DNA from: Bacillota bacterium
Lineage (GTDB): Bacteria; Bacillota; Clostridia; Clostridiales; Clostridiaceae
Assembly (NCBI GenBank): GCA_023435985.1
Contig: JAEZKY010000030.1
Location: 1 to 64,000 of the forward strand
Length of the DNA stretch: 64,000 bases
Reading direction: 5' to 3'
Position 1 is the first letter of the stretch. Each line of letters opens with the position of its first letter. The notes under the pieces were generated by a model. That model was given only the letters and a program-made list of their open reading frames with translations, did not search any database and had not been told where the DNA came from. The position numbers and the translations under genes were made by a program. Of this stretch, positions 49,260 to 58,915 are shown piece by piece.

Positions 49260-49401
49260 ATCTAACTTATACCTTTTCCTTTGTAAAATATTTAAACCTT
49301 TATTTTATAACAGACCTTTTATCAGTATAACATAAAAATAAGGCACACAAAAATTGCATACCTTCTAATTTATACAGCACTTTTATATGATAACATCTTT
49401 A

Positions 49402-50241
49402 TTATGCCTTAAAAATTTTCGAGAAATTTGTATCATCTTTAAGTTTAATATCTTTCAATATATCCTTATACTTAATTTCAAATTCTGCGTGATCACCAAG
49501 TGCATGCATAACTCCTATGCTAATACCTAAAGAATCTTTAGTCATATAACTAAATTCACTTCCCATATTATCCGATGGATCTGTAGCTAAAAGTCTTTTT
49601 TTCCAATCATCAGAAGTAACCATATTGATTTCAGATTTATATTCAGACTCGTACTCACTATTTACAGCTTTAAATTTCCCAATAACAAGCATATTAGCAA
49701 AATCATCGTTAATATCTACAATATCACTTAATCTTAGTTTTCTTTTATTTTTAATATCTAGATTAGTTGTATAAAATAGATTACTTGGATGTGCAGCTCC
49801 CAAAACATTTCCTACTCCTGAATAAATTATACTAAGAAGCTCCGGCTCCTGACAAACAATTTTATAATCTATATCAATAGTTATATCACCATCCACATCT
49901 TTATAATAATTGTTACCTTTTAATGCTTCATTTTTAATAATCTCATTTAGTTCTTTTTGCTTCTTAGCGTCATTAAAATTAATTATTTGAGGATAATTTA
50001 TCTTAGTTCCTTTATTATTATAAGTTTCACTTATGATTTTGTATGAACTTTGTGACAAAGACTTCGCATTATCTTGAGCAATATTTTCATTTGATTTATT
50101 ACTTTCAATTTTAGAGTTTTCAGCGAAAACACTATTATTCCCCATAACTTCTTTTGACGAATCAACTGTCTTTCCGTTGCATGGCACTGTTATTGCCATT
50201 GCTCCTATAAGTATTAATCCAACACATAATTTTCTAAACAT
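49402..50241 (-). CDS. Secreted DUF4163/DUF3298 protein (PdaC/RsiV-like fold)
   Basis: A 279-residue protein with an N-terminal signal peptide (about 1-20, 'LCVGLILIGAMAITVPC'). The Cys is not in a standard lipobox. A polar linker follows, then DUF4163 (about 70-165, 'KINYPQI', 'INDIV') and a DUF3298-like half. 'GVGNVLGAAHPSNLFYTTNLDI' and 'LGDHAEFEIKY' are typical of the C-terminal part of RsiV/PdaC. In RsiV this fold binds lysozyme; in PdaC it accompanies a deacetylase. Here neither an anti-sigma domain nor a deacetylase domain is present. AGGAGG before the ATG. Confidence 0.75.
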   Translation of the reverse strand: MFRKLCVGLILIGAMAITVPCNGKTVDSSKEVMGNNSVFAENSKIESNKSNENIAQDNAKSLSQSSYKIISETYNNKGTKINYPQIINFNDAKKQKELNEIIKNEALKGNNYYKDVDGDITIDIDYKIVCQEPELLSIIYSGVGNVLGAAHPSNLFYTTNLDIKNKRKLRLSDIVDINDDFANMLVIGKFKAVNSEYESEYKSEINMVTSDDWKKRLLATDPSDNMGSEFSYMTKDSLGISIGVMHALGDHAEFEIKYKDILKDIKLKDDTNFSKIFKA

Positions 50242-50400
50242 ACCTTCCTCCTTTATACATATATTTTTCTCAAACTCATATTCTAACTAATAGCTTCTGA
50301 AAATAAACGTGTCTATGCTTAATTAAAAAATTAATTAAGCACTAAATATATTTCTTAATTATAGTATAAACATAAAATTGAATCCAATAACATAATAATT

Positions 50401-50475
50401 AGAACAAAATTGCAGGTGGCTGTAGATCCGGAGATTTTTTTATGCATCTGCTTTTCCGAACGCATGTGAGAAAAA
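50401..50475. repeat. Interspersed intergenic repeat, copy A
   Basis: About 75 bases starting AGAACAAAATTGCAGGTGGC, closely similar to 54468-54541. The shared core is GATTTTTTTATG-ATCTGC-TTTT. Both copies lie in gene-free DNA away from ORF starts. No clear stem common to both copies is obvious by eye. Family unknown. Confidence 0.6.
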
Positions 50476-50587
50476 TTTGGCAGGCAAATAAAATTTATTT
50501 TTTATTCTTTTTCATACTGAACCTAATTAGATAGCCTTTTCCATAAGTTATCTATAGATTGCCCAATAATATAATTTCCTAAAAAGA

Positions 50588-50648
50588 ATAAAAAACAAAG
50601 CTGCCACAGAATGATTAAAAAGTCACTCTGAGACAGCTTCATTTTTTA
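50588..50648 (-). terminator. Terminator of the AraC-type regulator gene
   Basis: A 17-base imperfect stem (50598-50614 with 50623-50639, three mismatches). On the minus strand it is followed by TTTGTTTTTTATTC, and it lies 300 bases after the stop. Other intergenic DNA from 50242 to 50942 contains only the interspersed repeat. Confidence 0.65.
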
Positions 50649-50942
50649 AATCCGTCACAAATCTCTATAGTCTTACCCTTAAATTAACTATTTTTGCACT
50701 CTAACCGGATTTCCCCGTAATTCTTTACTTCTACTGCATTTACATTTTCATAGAGAGATTTATAGCAATTCCACAAAGCTTTGTAATCAACCCCTAGTAC
50801 TGAAAAATAAATACAGCAAAGAATTTCATATAATAAAAACCCCTTTTCCCAATAAATATACCATAGATAATTTATTTGTTATCTAACTTACTTACACCTA
50901 TATAGTAGCATATTCTTAAGAAAGAAGATTGTAAAATATTGC

Positions 50943-51704
50943 TCACTTTTTTGTAAGATTTTTTTTATAGTTTTGAATAGATACCCCCATTAGTTTTTTA
51001 AATTGCTTACATAAATGACTTTGATCGACTAAATTAAGATCTTGAGCCAAATTCGTCTTTGACTCAGAATCATGTATATAAGATTTTAAAATTCTCATTT
51101 TTGCTTGTATATGATATTGGTTAGGCGTTACTCCCATTTCCTTCTTAAAAAGACGAATTAAATAGTACTTTGACAAATGAAATGCTCTTGCAAGTTCATC
51201 TAGATCAAATTTTTTATCTGCATTTTTCTTTATGTATTCAGCAATCAATAATGCAGTTTCATTTTTAGCTCCCCGTGCATCTGAAGAATCTTTTTCCATA
51301 GCACTACTGATTAAATTGAGAATAGAGTCTAAAAATTGCTTTTCATCATGGCTGCTTTTAAAGATTTCACATAAATCCCACATATCTTCAGGCCGTTTCA
51401 TTTTAATAAAATATTTACTGAACCTGATGCTTTCTACTTGTTTTCCCAACTCATTTTTAAAACATATTGTTATATACTCATATTTAGAATCAGTTGTTAT
51501 AGCTATCCCAGTATTTGATGGAATAATAAAGATCATACTTCCCTCTAATAAACAGCTTATATTATTTATAGTAAATAGAGCACTCCCCTTAGTAATGGCT
51601 CCTACACAAAAACTTTCATGACTATGAAGCGGGAAGCAATGATTACTTTCTCCATGTAGAATTTCAACCGAGCCTTTTTCATAAAATTTGATATTATTTT
51701 TCAT
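50943..51704 (-). CDS. AraC-family transcriptional regulator
   Basis: A 253-residue protein. An N-terminal cupin-like sensing domain contains 'HGESNHCFPLHSHESFCVGAI' (about 15-35, a His-rich AraC_binding motif). Two C-terminal helix-turn-helix units follow: 'FDLDELARAFHLSKYYLIRLFKKEMGVTPNQY' and 'NLAQDLNLVDQSHLCKQFKKLMGVS'. It has the size and layout of AraC-like regulators that respond to small molecules. No obvious target operon is adjacent on the same strand. Confidence 0.9.
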   Translation of the reverse strand: MKNNIKFYEKGSVEILHGESNHCFPLHSHESFCVGAITKGSALFTINNISCLLEGSMIFIIPSNTGIAITTDSKYEYITICFKNELGKQVESIRFSKYFIKMKRPEDMWDLCEIFKSSHDEKQFLDSILNLISSAMEKDSSDARGAKNETALLIAEYIKKNADKKFDLDELARAFHLSKYYLIRLFKKEMGVTPNQYHIQAKMRILKSYIHDSESKTNLAQDLNLVDQSHLCKQFKKLMGVSIQNYKKNLTKK

Positions 51705-51860
51705 ATCTTATCTCCCCGAATTAAATAATCACATGCAATATTTTATAACATTACATAATAAAAATAAATAGGTAATATATGAAAAAAGTATATATATCCA
51801 GCTTTAAATTTAATATTTATATTATGGATTATTTTAAGGTAGGAAATACTTATATAAAAA

Positions 51861-51916
51861 GTAAAAATCCCTATAGAGTGAATGTTTATACTGTACACTC
51901 TGTAGGGATTTTTTAT
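51861..51916. terminator. Terminator of chemotaxis receptor copy 2
   Basis: AAAAATCCCTATAGAGTG (51863-51880) pairs with CACTCTGTAGGGATTTTT (51896-51913, one mismatch). T runs lie on both strands, downstream of the receptor stop at 51991. Confidence 0.85.
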
Positions 51917-51990
51917 ATGTAAAACTAACTTACATTTGTAAAGTTTAATACATTTTATTTACTTTATTGAGTATATCTTTTTCATGATAA

Positions 51991-53706
51991 TTATAGCTTA
52001 AATTTTTGTACCATTTCATTAAGTTTTTGAGCAAGCTCTGCCTGATTTTGTGCAGTTAAGGCTACTTGTTCTATAGCTTTTGTAGTTTCACTCATGCTAT
52101 CCTTTATCATTTCAGCTTCCTCACTTGATTTTTGCGATGCCTGAGTCATATTTTGAATAGCTTGGCTAACTTGTCCAACTGTAGCGGTAATCTCTTCAGA
52201 CATAGCAGCAATTTCTTCAGACATGTTACTTACAAAATTCGAATCATTATAGTACTTATTACCTACTTCACTATAATCATTAAATTGTTCATGTACATTT
52301 TTATTTACAAACTCTAATATATCACTACCTGTGCTAATGCTGCTATTAAATGCCAGCTGAACTTTAGCAATAGTACTTTGAATATTTACTACTGCGTCAG
52401 ATGATTGCTCTGCAAGTGTTCTAACTTCTTCTGCTACTACCGCAAAACCCTTTCCCTGTTCTCCTGCTCTTGCCGCTTCAATTGCAGCATTTAATGCAAG
52501 TAAATTTGTTTGTTCTGCTATACTTCCAATTGTTTCTGCCATAACTTTTATACTATCTACTACTTTTCCATCTTCAATAGCTTTCTGCATCTTTTCCTGC
52601 TTTTCAACATATATTGCTCTAGTTTCATCAATAGCTTTTTGGCTATTATTTTTAACTTCTATAGATCTTTCCTTAGACTGATTTGCATTACTACTTCCTT
52701 CCATAGCTTTAGAAGAAAGTATGTTAACACTTGAATCTACTTCTTCAATAGATGCATTTATTTCCTCCGTAACAGCACTGGACTCTTGCATTGCGGAAGC
52801 AATAGTATCTACTGATTCATCTATTGTAACAGCCTTTGAAGATATTTCTTCAACCGTTGCTGAGAGTTCTTCTGATGCTGCACTCAAATCTTGTGAATTT
52901 TCCATAATTGCTTTTACTAAACTTTTTACGTTTTCTTGTGCTACATTTAAAGCTTCACCTGTTTGTCCAAATTCATCTTTTCTTGTAAGTTCAATTGCAG
53001 TTGAAAAATCATATGTTGATAGTCTTTGTGCTAGCTCCTTTATCTTTCTTAATGGAGCTACTATATTCCTACTTAATATGTATGCCATAAATAAAATAAT
53101 TAGAAAAGCTATTACTGTAACAACTACTATTGTGTATCTAACACTGTTAAATTCAGATGTGTTATTTAAGTTAGCTTGTTCTGCTGCTTTAATATTTGCA
53201 TCAATACTTTTTTGTATATTATCAAGCAAAGAATTTTTAATTGTGGTTAAATCACCATTACTAATTTCAACTGCTTCATCATAGTTACCATCTTTTGCAA
53301 TGTCAATTGCTTTATTTCGTACTTGTATGTAATTTGCTAAATCACTTTTTAAAGCATTATAAGTTTGCTTTTCATCTGGATCTGAAATTAAACTTTCGTA
53401 TTCATTCATACTCTGATCATTTTTTGTGTCTAAGTCGGTGATAGTCTTCATATATCCATCTAATTTTGTTTGATCTCTCTCAAAAACAAGCCTATTATAT
53501 GTAGCTCTCATATCATTTATATTTCCTTTAATTTCACCTAAATCTCTAATAGATATTAAATTACATTTATATAAGACATCTGCACTGCTATTTATTTTAG
53601 CAGAACTTAATATACCTTCAGTTCCTATTGCAATTATAAAAATACAAATTACAAAAAATACTGAGACAAGTTTTTTCTTAACGCTTAAATTAACAAATAA
53701 TTTCAT
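51991..53706 (-). CDS. Methyl-accepting chemotaxis protein, copy 2 (4HB sensor)
   Basis: A 571-residue receptor, collinear with and mostly identical to the copy at 15174-16889. It has the same 4HB sensor ('[15 protein letters not shown]'), TM2, HAMP and tip ('[18 protein letters not shown]'). Differences concentrate in TM2 and the HAMP region ('[28 protein letters not shown]' versus '[14 protein letters not shown]...'). The two copies may sense the same or related ligands. Unlike copy 1 it has no co-transcribed partner. Confidence 0.93.
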   Translation of the reverse strand: MKLFVNLSVKKKLVSVFFVICIFIIAIGTEGILSSAKINSSADVLYKCNLISIRDLGEIKGNINDMRATYNRLVFERDQTKLDGYMKTITDLDTKNDQSMNEYESLISDPDEKQTYNALKSDLANYIQVRNKAIDIAKDGNYDEAVEISNGDLTTIKNSLLDNIQKSIDANIKAAEQANLNNTSEFNSVRYTIVVVTVIAFLIILFMAYILSRNIVAPLRKIKELAQRLSTYDFSTAIELTRKDEFGQTGEALNVAQENVKSLVKAIMENSQDLSAASEELSATVEEISSKAVTIDESVDTIASAMQESSAVTEEINASIEEVDSSVNILSSKAMEGSSNANQSKERSIEVKNNSQKAIDETRAIYVEKQEKMQKAIEDGKVVDSIKVMAETIGSIAEQTNLLALNAAIEAARAGEQGKGFAVVAEEVRTLAEQSSDAVVNIQSTIAKVQLAFNSSISTGSDILEFVNKNVHEQFNDYSEVGNKYYNDSNFVSNMSEEIAAMSEEITATVGQVSQAIQNMTQASQKSSEEAEMIKDSMSETTKAIEQVALTAQNQAELAQKLNEMVQKFKL

Positions 53707-54467
53707 TTTAACTCCACCCTTTTTATAATATACTTTACATTTTTCATTACAGTTAGTATAAATATGTTACTTAAATAGTTATAATTAAATAATTATTCTA
53801 TTCTTAAAAACATAAATTACATAAAATTGACACTTTTCACCATTGTAATAACTTTAAACTCTTTTAATGATATCGTAAAATAATTTTTCAATTATTAGTA
53901 TGTATTAGAGCTTTACCTATTACAAAATTTAACCATACTTTTTACAAAATTCAATGTTATCTGCTTTAAATGTATATTTTTTTACACTAAAAGAATATCT
54001 TAGAATATTCAACCTATTATATAAAATATTTATATCAATAATTCTTTTGATGTATAAAATATGTACTTTAATACATTATTTCGATGGCGCTCTTCTGAAT
54101 TAAATTTACAAATATATAGTAACAAAATAGCTAGAAATTATGCTCAATTACTCTTTTTTATATCTATCTAATTTTCTTTTGTTCTTTTAATTTATATTTG
54201 TAATTTCATTAGAATTGTTATCAAATACGTATACTCCTGTTCTTTAATTTTCTCATTCTCATTCTCCTTCCTCCCCCATATTTTTAATATTTCTATATTT
54301 TTCTTTAAAATCCTTTATTATTTTACATTATTAAACATAATTTGAATTAACTCGCTATGTAGAAATATAAAATTAGAAAGAATCATATAGTTTGTTTTAT
54401 GCAGTATACCTTCTCCATTTTTCAAATTATCAAAAATAATTATTTCTTCCGGGTCAAAATCACCTAT
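53707..54467. other. Intergenic stretch, no supported gene
   Basis: AT-rich DNA upstream of chemotaxis receptor copy 2, which must contain its promoter. No ORF or strong hairpin that I would support. Confidence 0.4.
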
Positions 54468-54541
54468 AGAACAAAATCGCAGGCGACTGCATAACTAATG
54501 ATTTTTTTATGTATCTGCCTTTTTAAGCGGATGCGAGAAAG
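54468..54541. repeat. Interspersed intergenic repeat, copy B
   Basis: Second copy of the element at 50401-50475. It starts AGAACAAAATCGCAGGCGAC and ends GCGGATGCGAGAAAG, with the same GATTTTTTTATG core. The flanks differ, so the unit is about 75 bases. Confidence 0.6.
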
Positions 54542-54843
54542 AAAATATTAATTTTTAATTTTAGAAATCCACTCGAATTTAATTTATAGAAAGTGTGTTA
54601 AATCAGCAATCACTAAAATATTATTATTAAATGAATATAAAAGAGGTAGCTTTAGAGTGATTGAGTGACATTGTGAAAGATAATAAGCATTAGTTAATTA
54701 TTGCTAGAAACTGTTATAAATCTAGTAAATAAATTTGACTTATTTGGACATTTACAATTAACCTCTAAAGGAATATATTACTATCTATACCATTTAAACA
54801 GAGATATCTCTAAAAAATACAAAAAAATTTAGGAGGAAATTTT

Positions 54844-57099
54844 ATGAATTCAGAAACAATATCAATTTTAATTTTCGTAGGTATTGGAATCGTAGGGCTA
54901 ATTGTAGTACTTTATGGCATAGGATTCACAAGTATCGGAACAGATGAAGTAGGCATAGTAGAAAAATGGTGGAGCTTAAAAGGCTCTGTGCCAGCTGATG
55001 GTTTAATTGCATTAAGAGGTGAAGCTGGTTATCAACCACAAGTACTTAGAGCTGGTGTTCATTTTAAAACACCATTTAAGTATAAAGTAAAAAAAGTAAG
55101 ACTGGTAACTATTCCACAAGGGCAAATAGGTTATGTATTTGCAAGATCTGGTGAAAGCCTTTCAGATGGACAAACTTTAGGAAAAGTTATTCCTGAGTGC
55201 AAATCCTTTCAGGATGTAATTGCCTTTTTAAATAATGGTGGACAAAAAGGTCCTCAAAGGCAAATTCTTCGTGAAGGTACTTATGCCTTTAATTTAGCTC
55301 AGTTTATTATAATCACAAAAGATAAAGTTCACTCAATATTTACTTCAAAGGATGAATCAGCACAAATAGAAACTATGAGAAGTGATTTACTAAGAGTTAA
55401 TGGCTTCCTTCCTGTAGTTATATCAAGTTCAAAAAATCTTGAGCAAGATGAATTCGGAAACACTATTAAAACTAAAGACACAATTGGAATTGTCACTGTT
55501 AATGAAGGACCAACTCCAGATAATGGAGCAATTATAGCTCCATTAGTTGGTGAAGGCATTACAAATGAATATTACCACAATAACTTTCAAGAACCAGAAA
55601 AATTCTTAGCTGCTGGTGGTAGAAAAGGTAAGCAGATGCAGGTGTTAACTGATGGTGTTTACTTTATTAATAGATTGTTTGCAAATGTAGACATAGTTCC
55701 AAAAAGTATCATAGATATTGGTTACGTTGGTGTTGTTGTAAGTTATTTCGGTGAAAAAGGTGAAGATGTATCTGGAGCAGGCTATTCTCATGGAGAGCTT
55801 GTTGAACAAGGTAAAAAGGGTATTTGGAAAGAATGTATGATGCCAGGTAAGTATCCATTCAATACTTATGCAGGTAAAATCATTCCAGTGCCTACTACTA
55901 ATGTTATATTAAAATGGATTAGCGGTCAGGTTGGAGATCATAAATTAGATGATAACTTAAAAGAAATTAGTTTAATTACTAAAGATGCTTTTGAACCTAA
56001 TCTCCCACTTACTGTAGTATTTAATATTGATTACAGAAAAGCTTCTTCAGTAATCCAAAGATTCGGTGATATTAAATTACTTATTGAACAATCCCTTGAC
56101 CCTATGGTTGCTGGTTATTTTAAAAATATTGGACAAACCAAGACTTTAATTGAATTAGTGCAAGATAGAAGTTCTATTCAAGAACAAGCATCACAAGAAA
56201 TGAAAGAAAAATTCAAGCTATATGATTTAGAATTGCAAGAAGTATTGATAGGTACACCTGCTGCTTCTTCAACAGATAAAAGAATTGATCTTATCCTTGC
56301 ACAGCTTAGGGATAGACAAGTTGCTCTTGAAGAAATAAAAACAAATGAAGCAAAGCAGAAATCAGCAGAAAAACAAAGAGAACTTAATGAAGCAATTGCT
56401 AAAAGTGCAGCTCAGGCAGCCCTTACTCAATCAAGTATCGATATAGAAGTTGCTGATAACAAAGGTAAATCTGAATTAAAACTTGCTGAACAATTAGCAT
56501 TAAAAACTCAAAAGCTTGCTGAAGCTGATAAATACAAGAGAACTCAAGAAGCTGATGCTTTAAAATATACAAAAGAAGCTGAAGCTGCTGCCAATGCAAA
56601 AGCTACTGAGCTTAATGCTGCTGCTAATGCAAAGCAGGTAGAATTGCAAGCTAGTGCTGAAGCATTCAAGCTTGAAAAAGTAGGTGCCGCTCAAGCTTTA
56701 AATATCAAAGCTGTTGCAGAAGCTACTGCAGAACAAGAAACAAAGGTTGGTCTTGCAAAAGGTACTGCTGCCAAAGCTTTAGTTGAGGCCTATGGCGGAC
56801 CTGAACTACAAGTTCAACAAAGTGTATTAACTGCTTTTGCAGAAGCCTTAAAGATAAGTAAATCTCCGCTTGTACCACAAACAGTATTTATGGGAGGCGC
56901 TGATGGAAAAACTCCTAATGCTATGGAAGGAATTTTGAGCATGATTTTAGCTAATATGGCGAGTTCTAATGGATCAATAGTAAACATGAGTAAAACTTCC
57001 CCTTCTCCATTAACTAATGAAACAAATAATATCTCTACTAATGAATCAGAAATAGCTAAACAAGAAGATAGTATTTCTGCTAAGAAACCAGAAATTTAA
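54844..57099 (+). CDS. Large SPFH/flotillin-like membrane protein with four N-terminal repeats
   Basis: A 751-residue protein. A membrane helix lies at about 7-29. A region before the SPFH domain holds four copies of a G-x-x-x-Q-x-Q-V-L-x-x-G-x-Y-x-x-N unit (about 62-77, 133-150, 259-277, 323-341). An SPFH/band 7 domain (about 360-490) includes 'LPLTVVFNIDYRKASSVIQRFGD'. A long Ala/Glu/Lys-rich coiled coil follows (about 490-650, 'AEADKYKRTQEADALKYTKEAEAA'). Then comes a flotillin-like end ('ALVEAYGGPELQVQQSVLTAFAEAL') and a Ser/Asn tail. Probably a scaffold of membrane microdomains. It is longer than FloT (about 500). AGGAGG RBS; terminator downstream. Confidence 0.82.
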   Translation: MNSETISILIFVGIGIVGLIVVLYGIGFTSIGTDEVGIVEKWWSLKGSVPADGLIALRGEAGYQPQVLRAGVHFKTPFKYKVKKVRLVTIPQGQIGYVFARSGESLSDGQTLGKVIPECKSFQDVIAFLNNGGQKGPQRQILREGTYAFNLAQFIIITKDKVHSIFTSKDESAQIETMRSDLLRVNGFLPVVISSSKNLEQDEFGNTIKTKDTIGIVTVNEGPTPDNGAIIAPLVGEGITNEYYHNNFQEPEKFLAAGGRKGKQMQVLTDGVYFINRLFANVDIVPKSIIDIGYVGVVVSYFGEKGEDVSGAGYSHGELVEQGKKGIWKECMMPGKYPFNTYAGKIIPVPTTNVILKWISGQVGDHKLDDNLKEISLITKDAFEPNLPLTVVFNIDYRKASSVIQRFGDIKLLIEQSLDPMVAGYFKNIGQTKTLIELVQDRSSIQEQASQEMKEKFKLYDLELQEVLIGTPAASSTDKRIDLILAQLRDRQVALEEIKTNEAKQKSAEKQRELNEAIAKSAAQAALTQSSIDIEVADNKGKSELKLAEQLALKTQKLAEADKYKRTQEADALKYTKEAEAAANAKATELNAAANAKQVELQASAEAFKLEKVGAAQALNIKAVAEATAEQETKVGLAKGTAAKALVEAYGGPELQVQQSVLTAFAEALKISKSPLVPQTVFMGGADGKTPNAMEGILSMILANMASSNGSIVNMSKTSPSPLTNETNNISTNESEIAKQEDSISAKKPEI

Positions 57100-57159
57100 A
57101 TCCTATTTTTATTCTTAATTTAGATTTCTGAATAAACAAAATCAGTAAAGATTAAATAG

Positions 57160-57198
57160 GTAGACCTCAGAAATAATTTTCTGAGGTCTTTCTTCTCA
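57160..57198 (+). terminator. Terminator of the SPFH gene
   Basis: AGACCTCAGAAA (57162-57173) pairs with TTTCTGAGGTCT (57178-57189), followed by TTCTTCT. It lies 60 bases after the stop. Confidence 0.85.
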
Positions 57199-57359
57199 TA
57201 GAACCCTTCATACTTATCTCGAACACGGCTCTTGATAAATCTAGATCACTCATAATAGTGATACAACGCCCTTTTTCTATTTTTAAGTGCAAGCCTTTTT
57301 CCTATATTTGTACATATTTCATGCACTTATTATTGATTGCAATGTAATAATAAAACTTT

Positions 57360-57392
57360 ATATATAAAAATAAGAGGCTTACGCCTCTTTGA
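57360..57392 (-). terminator. Hairpin, probable terminator of the regulator operon
   Basis: AAGAGGC (57372-57378) pairs with GCCTCTT (57383-57389) around TTAC. On the minus strand it is followed by ATTTTTATATA. It is about 460 bases beyond the beta-propeller gene. The DNA from 57393 to 57852 shows no gene. Confidence 0.5.
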
Positions 57393-57852
57393 TACCCCTT
57401 AATAACCATCCCCAGCCATATTATAATTAAGCAACTGTATTTTTGTTTCGAAATTGAATTATAAAATATCCACCTACTATAATAATAATTGAACTATTTA
57501 TCTTATACTTAATATCATATATAATCATCCCCTAATTATGAAATGATATAATTATTATAAGAAAATTTAAAGTAATATTTAAACCAATTTCTTTATCTTT
57601 ATATTCTCACCATATCTAAATATAATCAATACTTTCTTCTTTAAATGTACAAAATACGGAACAAAAGTTTTAAATCCAAATAAAACCTATATAATTTATA
57701 CTACTCCAATTTATCCATATATCTTTAGCCTTTTAATTTATATAATACCTTAAAACTGGGATTTTAAAAATTAAATTTTAAGATACTACTTCCGTTTAAT
57801 CCACTGTTGATGCAAAATAAGATTTTGCCATCATTACTCCATTTCAAAAGGC

Positions 57853-58914
57853 TTACACTTTAAAATCACTATAGACTCTAGTATCTGATTCGATTATATC
57901 ATTATTTAAATATGCAATATGTAATTCATTAATTCCCTCATTATTACTGCTAATATAAGCCACTTTTCCTTCTGTTATCACATCTAAGCTGGATATATTG
58001 CTATTAGCTAGTAACTTATACTCTCTCGTATTTATGCTATATAAATACATACCATAATCTCCATTAATATTGCCATAAAATATTAAATTTCCATCCTTTA
58101 AAGGTATTGAATCAGTAATATTCCCTATTACTAACACTTCCAACGAGTTGTTATTCTCCAAATTAATCATATATAGAGCAAATTCATTTTCATGTGTTCC
58201 TATAAAATAAATTCTTTTTCCATCCAACGAAAACTTAAAATTTCTAAGTTTTAAATCTTCCATTTTCTCTAAATAGTCTAGATTAATTTTTAAATTAAGT
58301 CCTGCCTCTTGAACAAATTCTTTTATACTTATTAAATTCTTTCTCTCTCCAGTATTTATGTTTTGTATAAATAGGCTATCCTTGCTCATTCCAATATATG
58401 TGCTGCCATCAGGAGCTATTTCACATACTGATCCATCAAAAGTTTTACTAATTTTTTTTGATTCAAAATCATATAAATATGTTTTTGAATCACTATTCTC
58501 ATCGTCTGAAACATAATATATTAGTCCTTTTTTATCTGGCAGTACATGTAATCCCTTTGCTAGTTTATTATCTATTTCACTTATTGTATTTGTATCAATA
58601 TTAAAATCACAAATTTCACCATTATATTCATCATCCTCCTGCTTAATAGTTGTGAATGCTAAAGTGCTATTATCTATAATTACAGAGTTTGAAATATTAT
58701 AAGCAGAATCTAGTTTGTTAACACTTTTTATTTGAAGATCAACTTTACTATTAGCTGACGACGTATCATTCAACGAACTACTTTTTATCACTACCGTCTT
58801 TGGACTCCTTGTATTCAATGCGTATATATATATAAGAGCATAAAAGCCTGAGATAAACAGCCCTAAGATTAGGGCAAAAATAATATAGTTTAAATATCTT
58901 TTAAACAAATTCAT
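57853..58914 (-). CDS. Membrane-anchored TolB-like beta-propeller protein
   Basis: About 353 residues. One N-terminal membrane helix ('YIIFALILGLFISGFYALIYIY') is followed by an extracytoplasmic domain. It has blade-like repeats of 'G.IYFIGT...FALYMINLEN', 'LIFYGNINGDYGMYLYSINT' and 'GLIYYVSDDE.SDSKTYLYDF' type, as in TolB/WD40-like propellers. I chose the ATG at 58914, which lies one base after the kinase stop codon. GGAGGAGGAG lies inside the kinase end; the upstream TTG overlaps that RBS. It is the last gene of a response regulator / kinase / propeller operon and may modulate the kinase sensor. Confidence 0.72.
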   Translation of the reverse strand: MNLFKRYLNYIIFALILGLFISGFYALIYIYALNTRSPKTVVIKSSSLNDTSSANSKVDLQIKSVNKLDSAYNISNSVIIDNSTLAFTTIKQEDDEYNGEICDFNIDTNTISEIDNKLAKGLHVLPDKKGLIYYVSDDENSDSKTYLYDFESKKISKTFDGSVCEIAPDGSTYIGMSKDSLFIQNINTGERKNLISIKEFVQEAGLNLKINLDYLEKMEDLKLRNFKFSLDGKRIYFIGTHENEFALYMINLENNNSLEVLVIGNITDSIPLKDGNLIFYGNINGDYGMYLYSINTREYKLLANSNISSLDVITEGKVAYISSNNEGINELHIAYLNNDIIESDTRVYSDFKV

Positions 58915-58915
58915 T

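Noticed and set aside
54655..54835. Gene directly upstream of the SPFH gene
   Set aside because: Several protein-like frames exist but are short and broken by stops, with no RBS; I could not identify a family.
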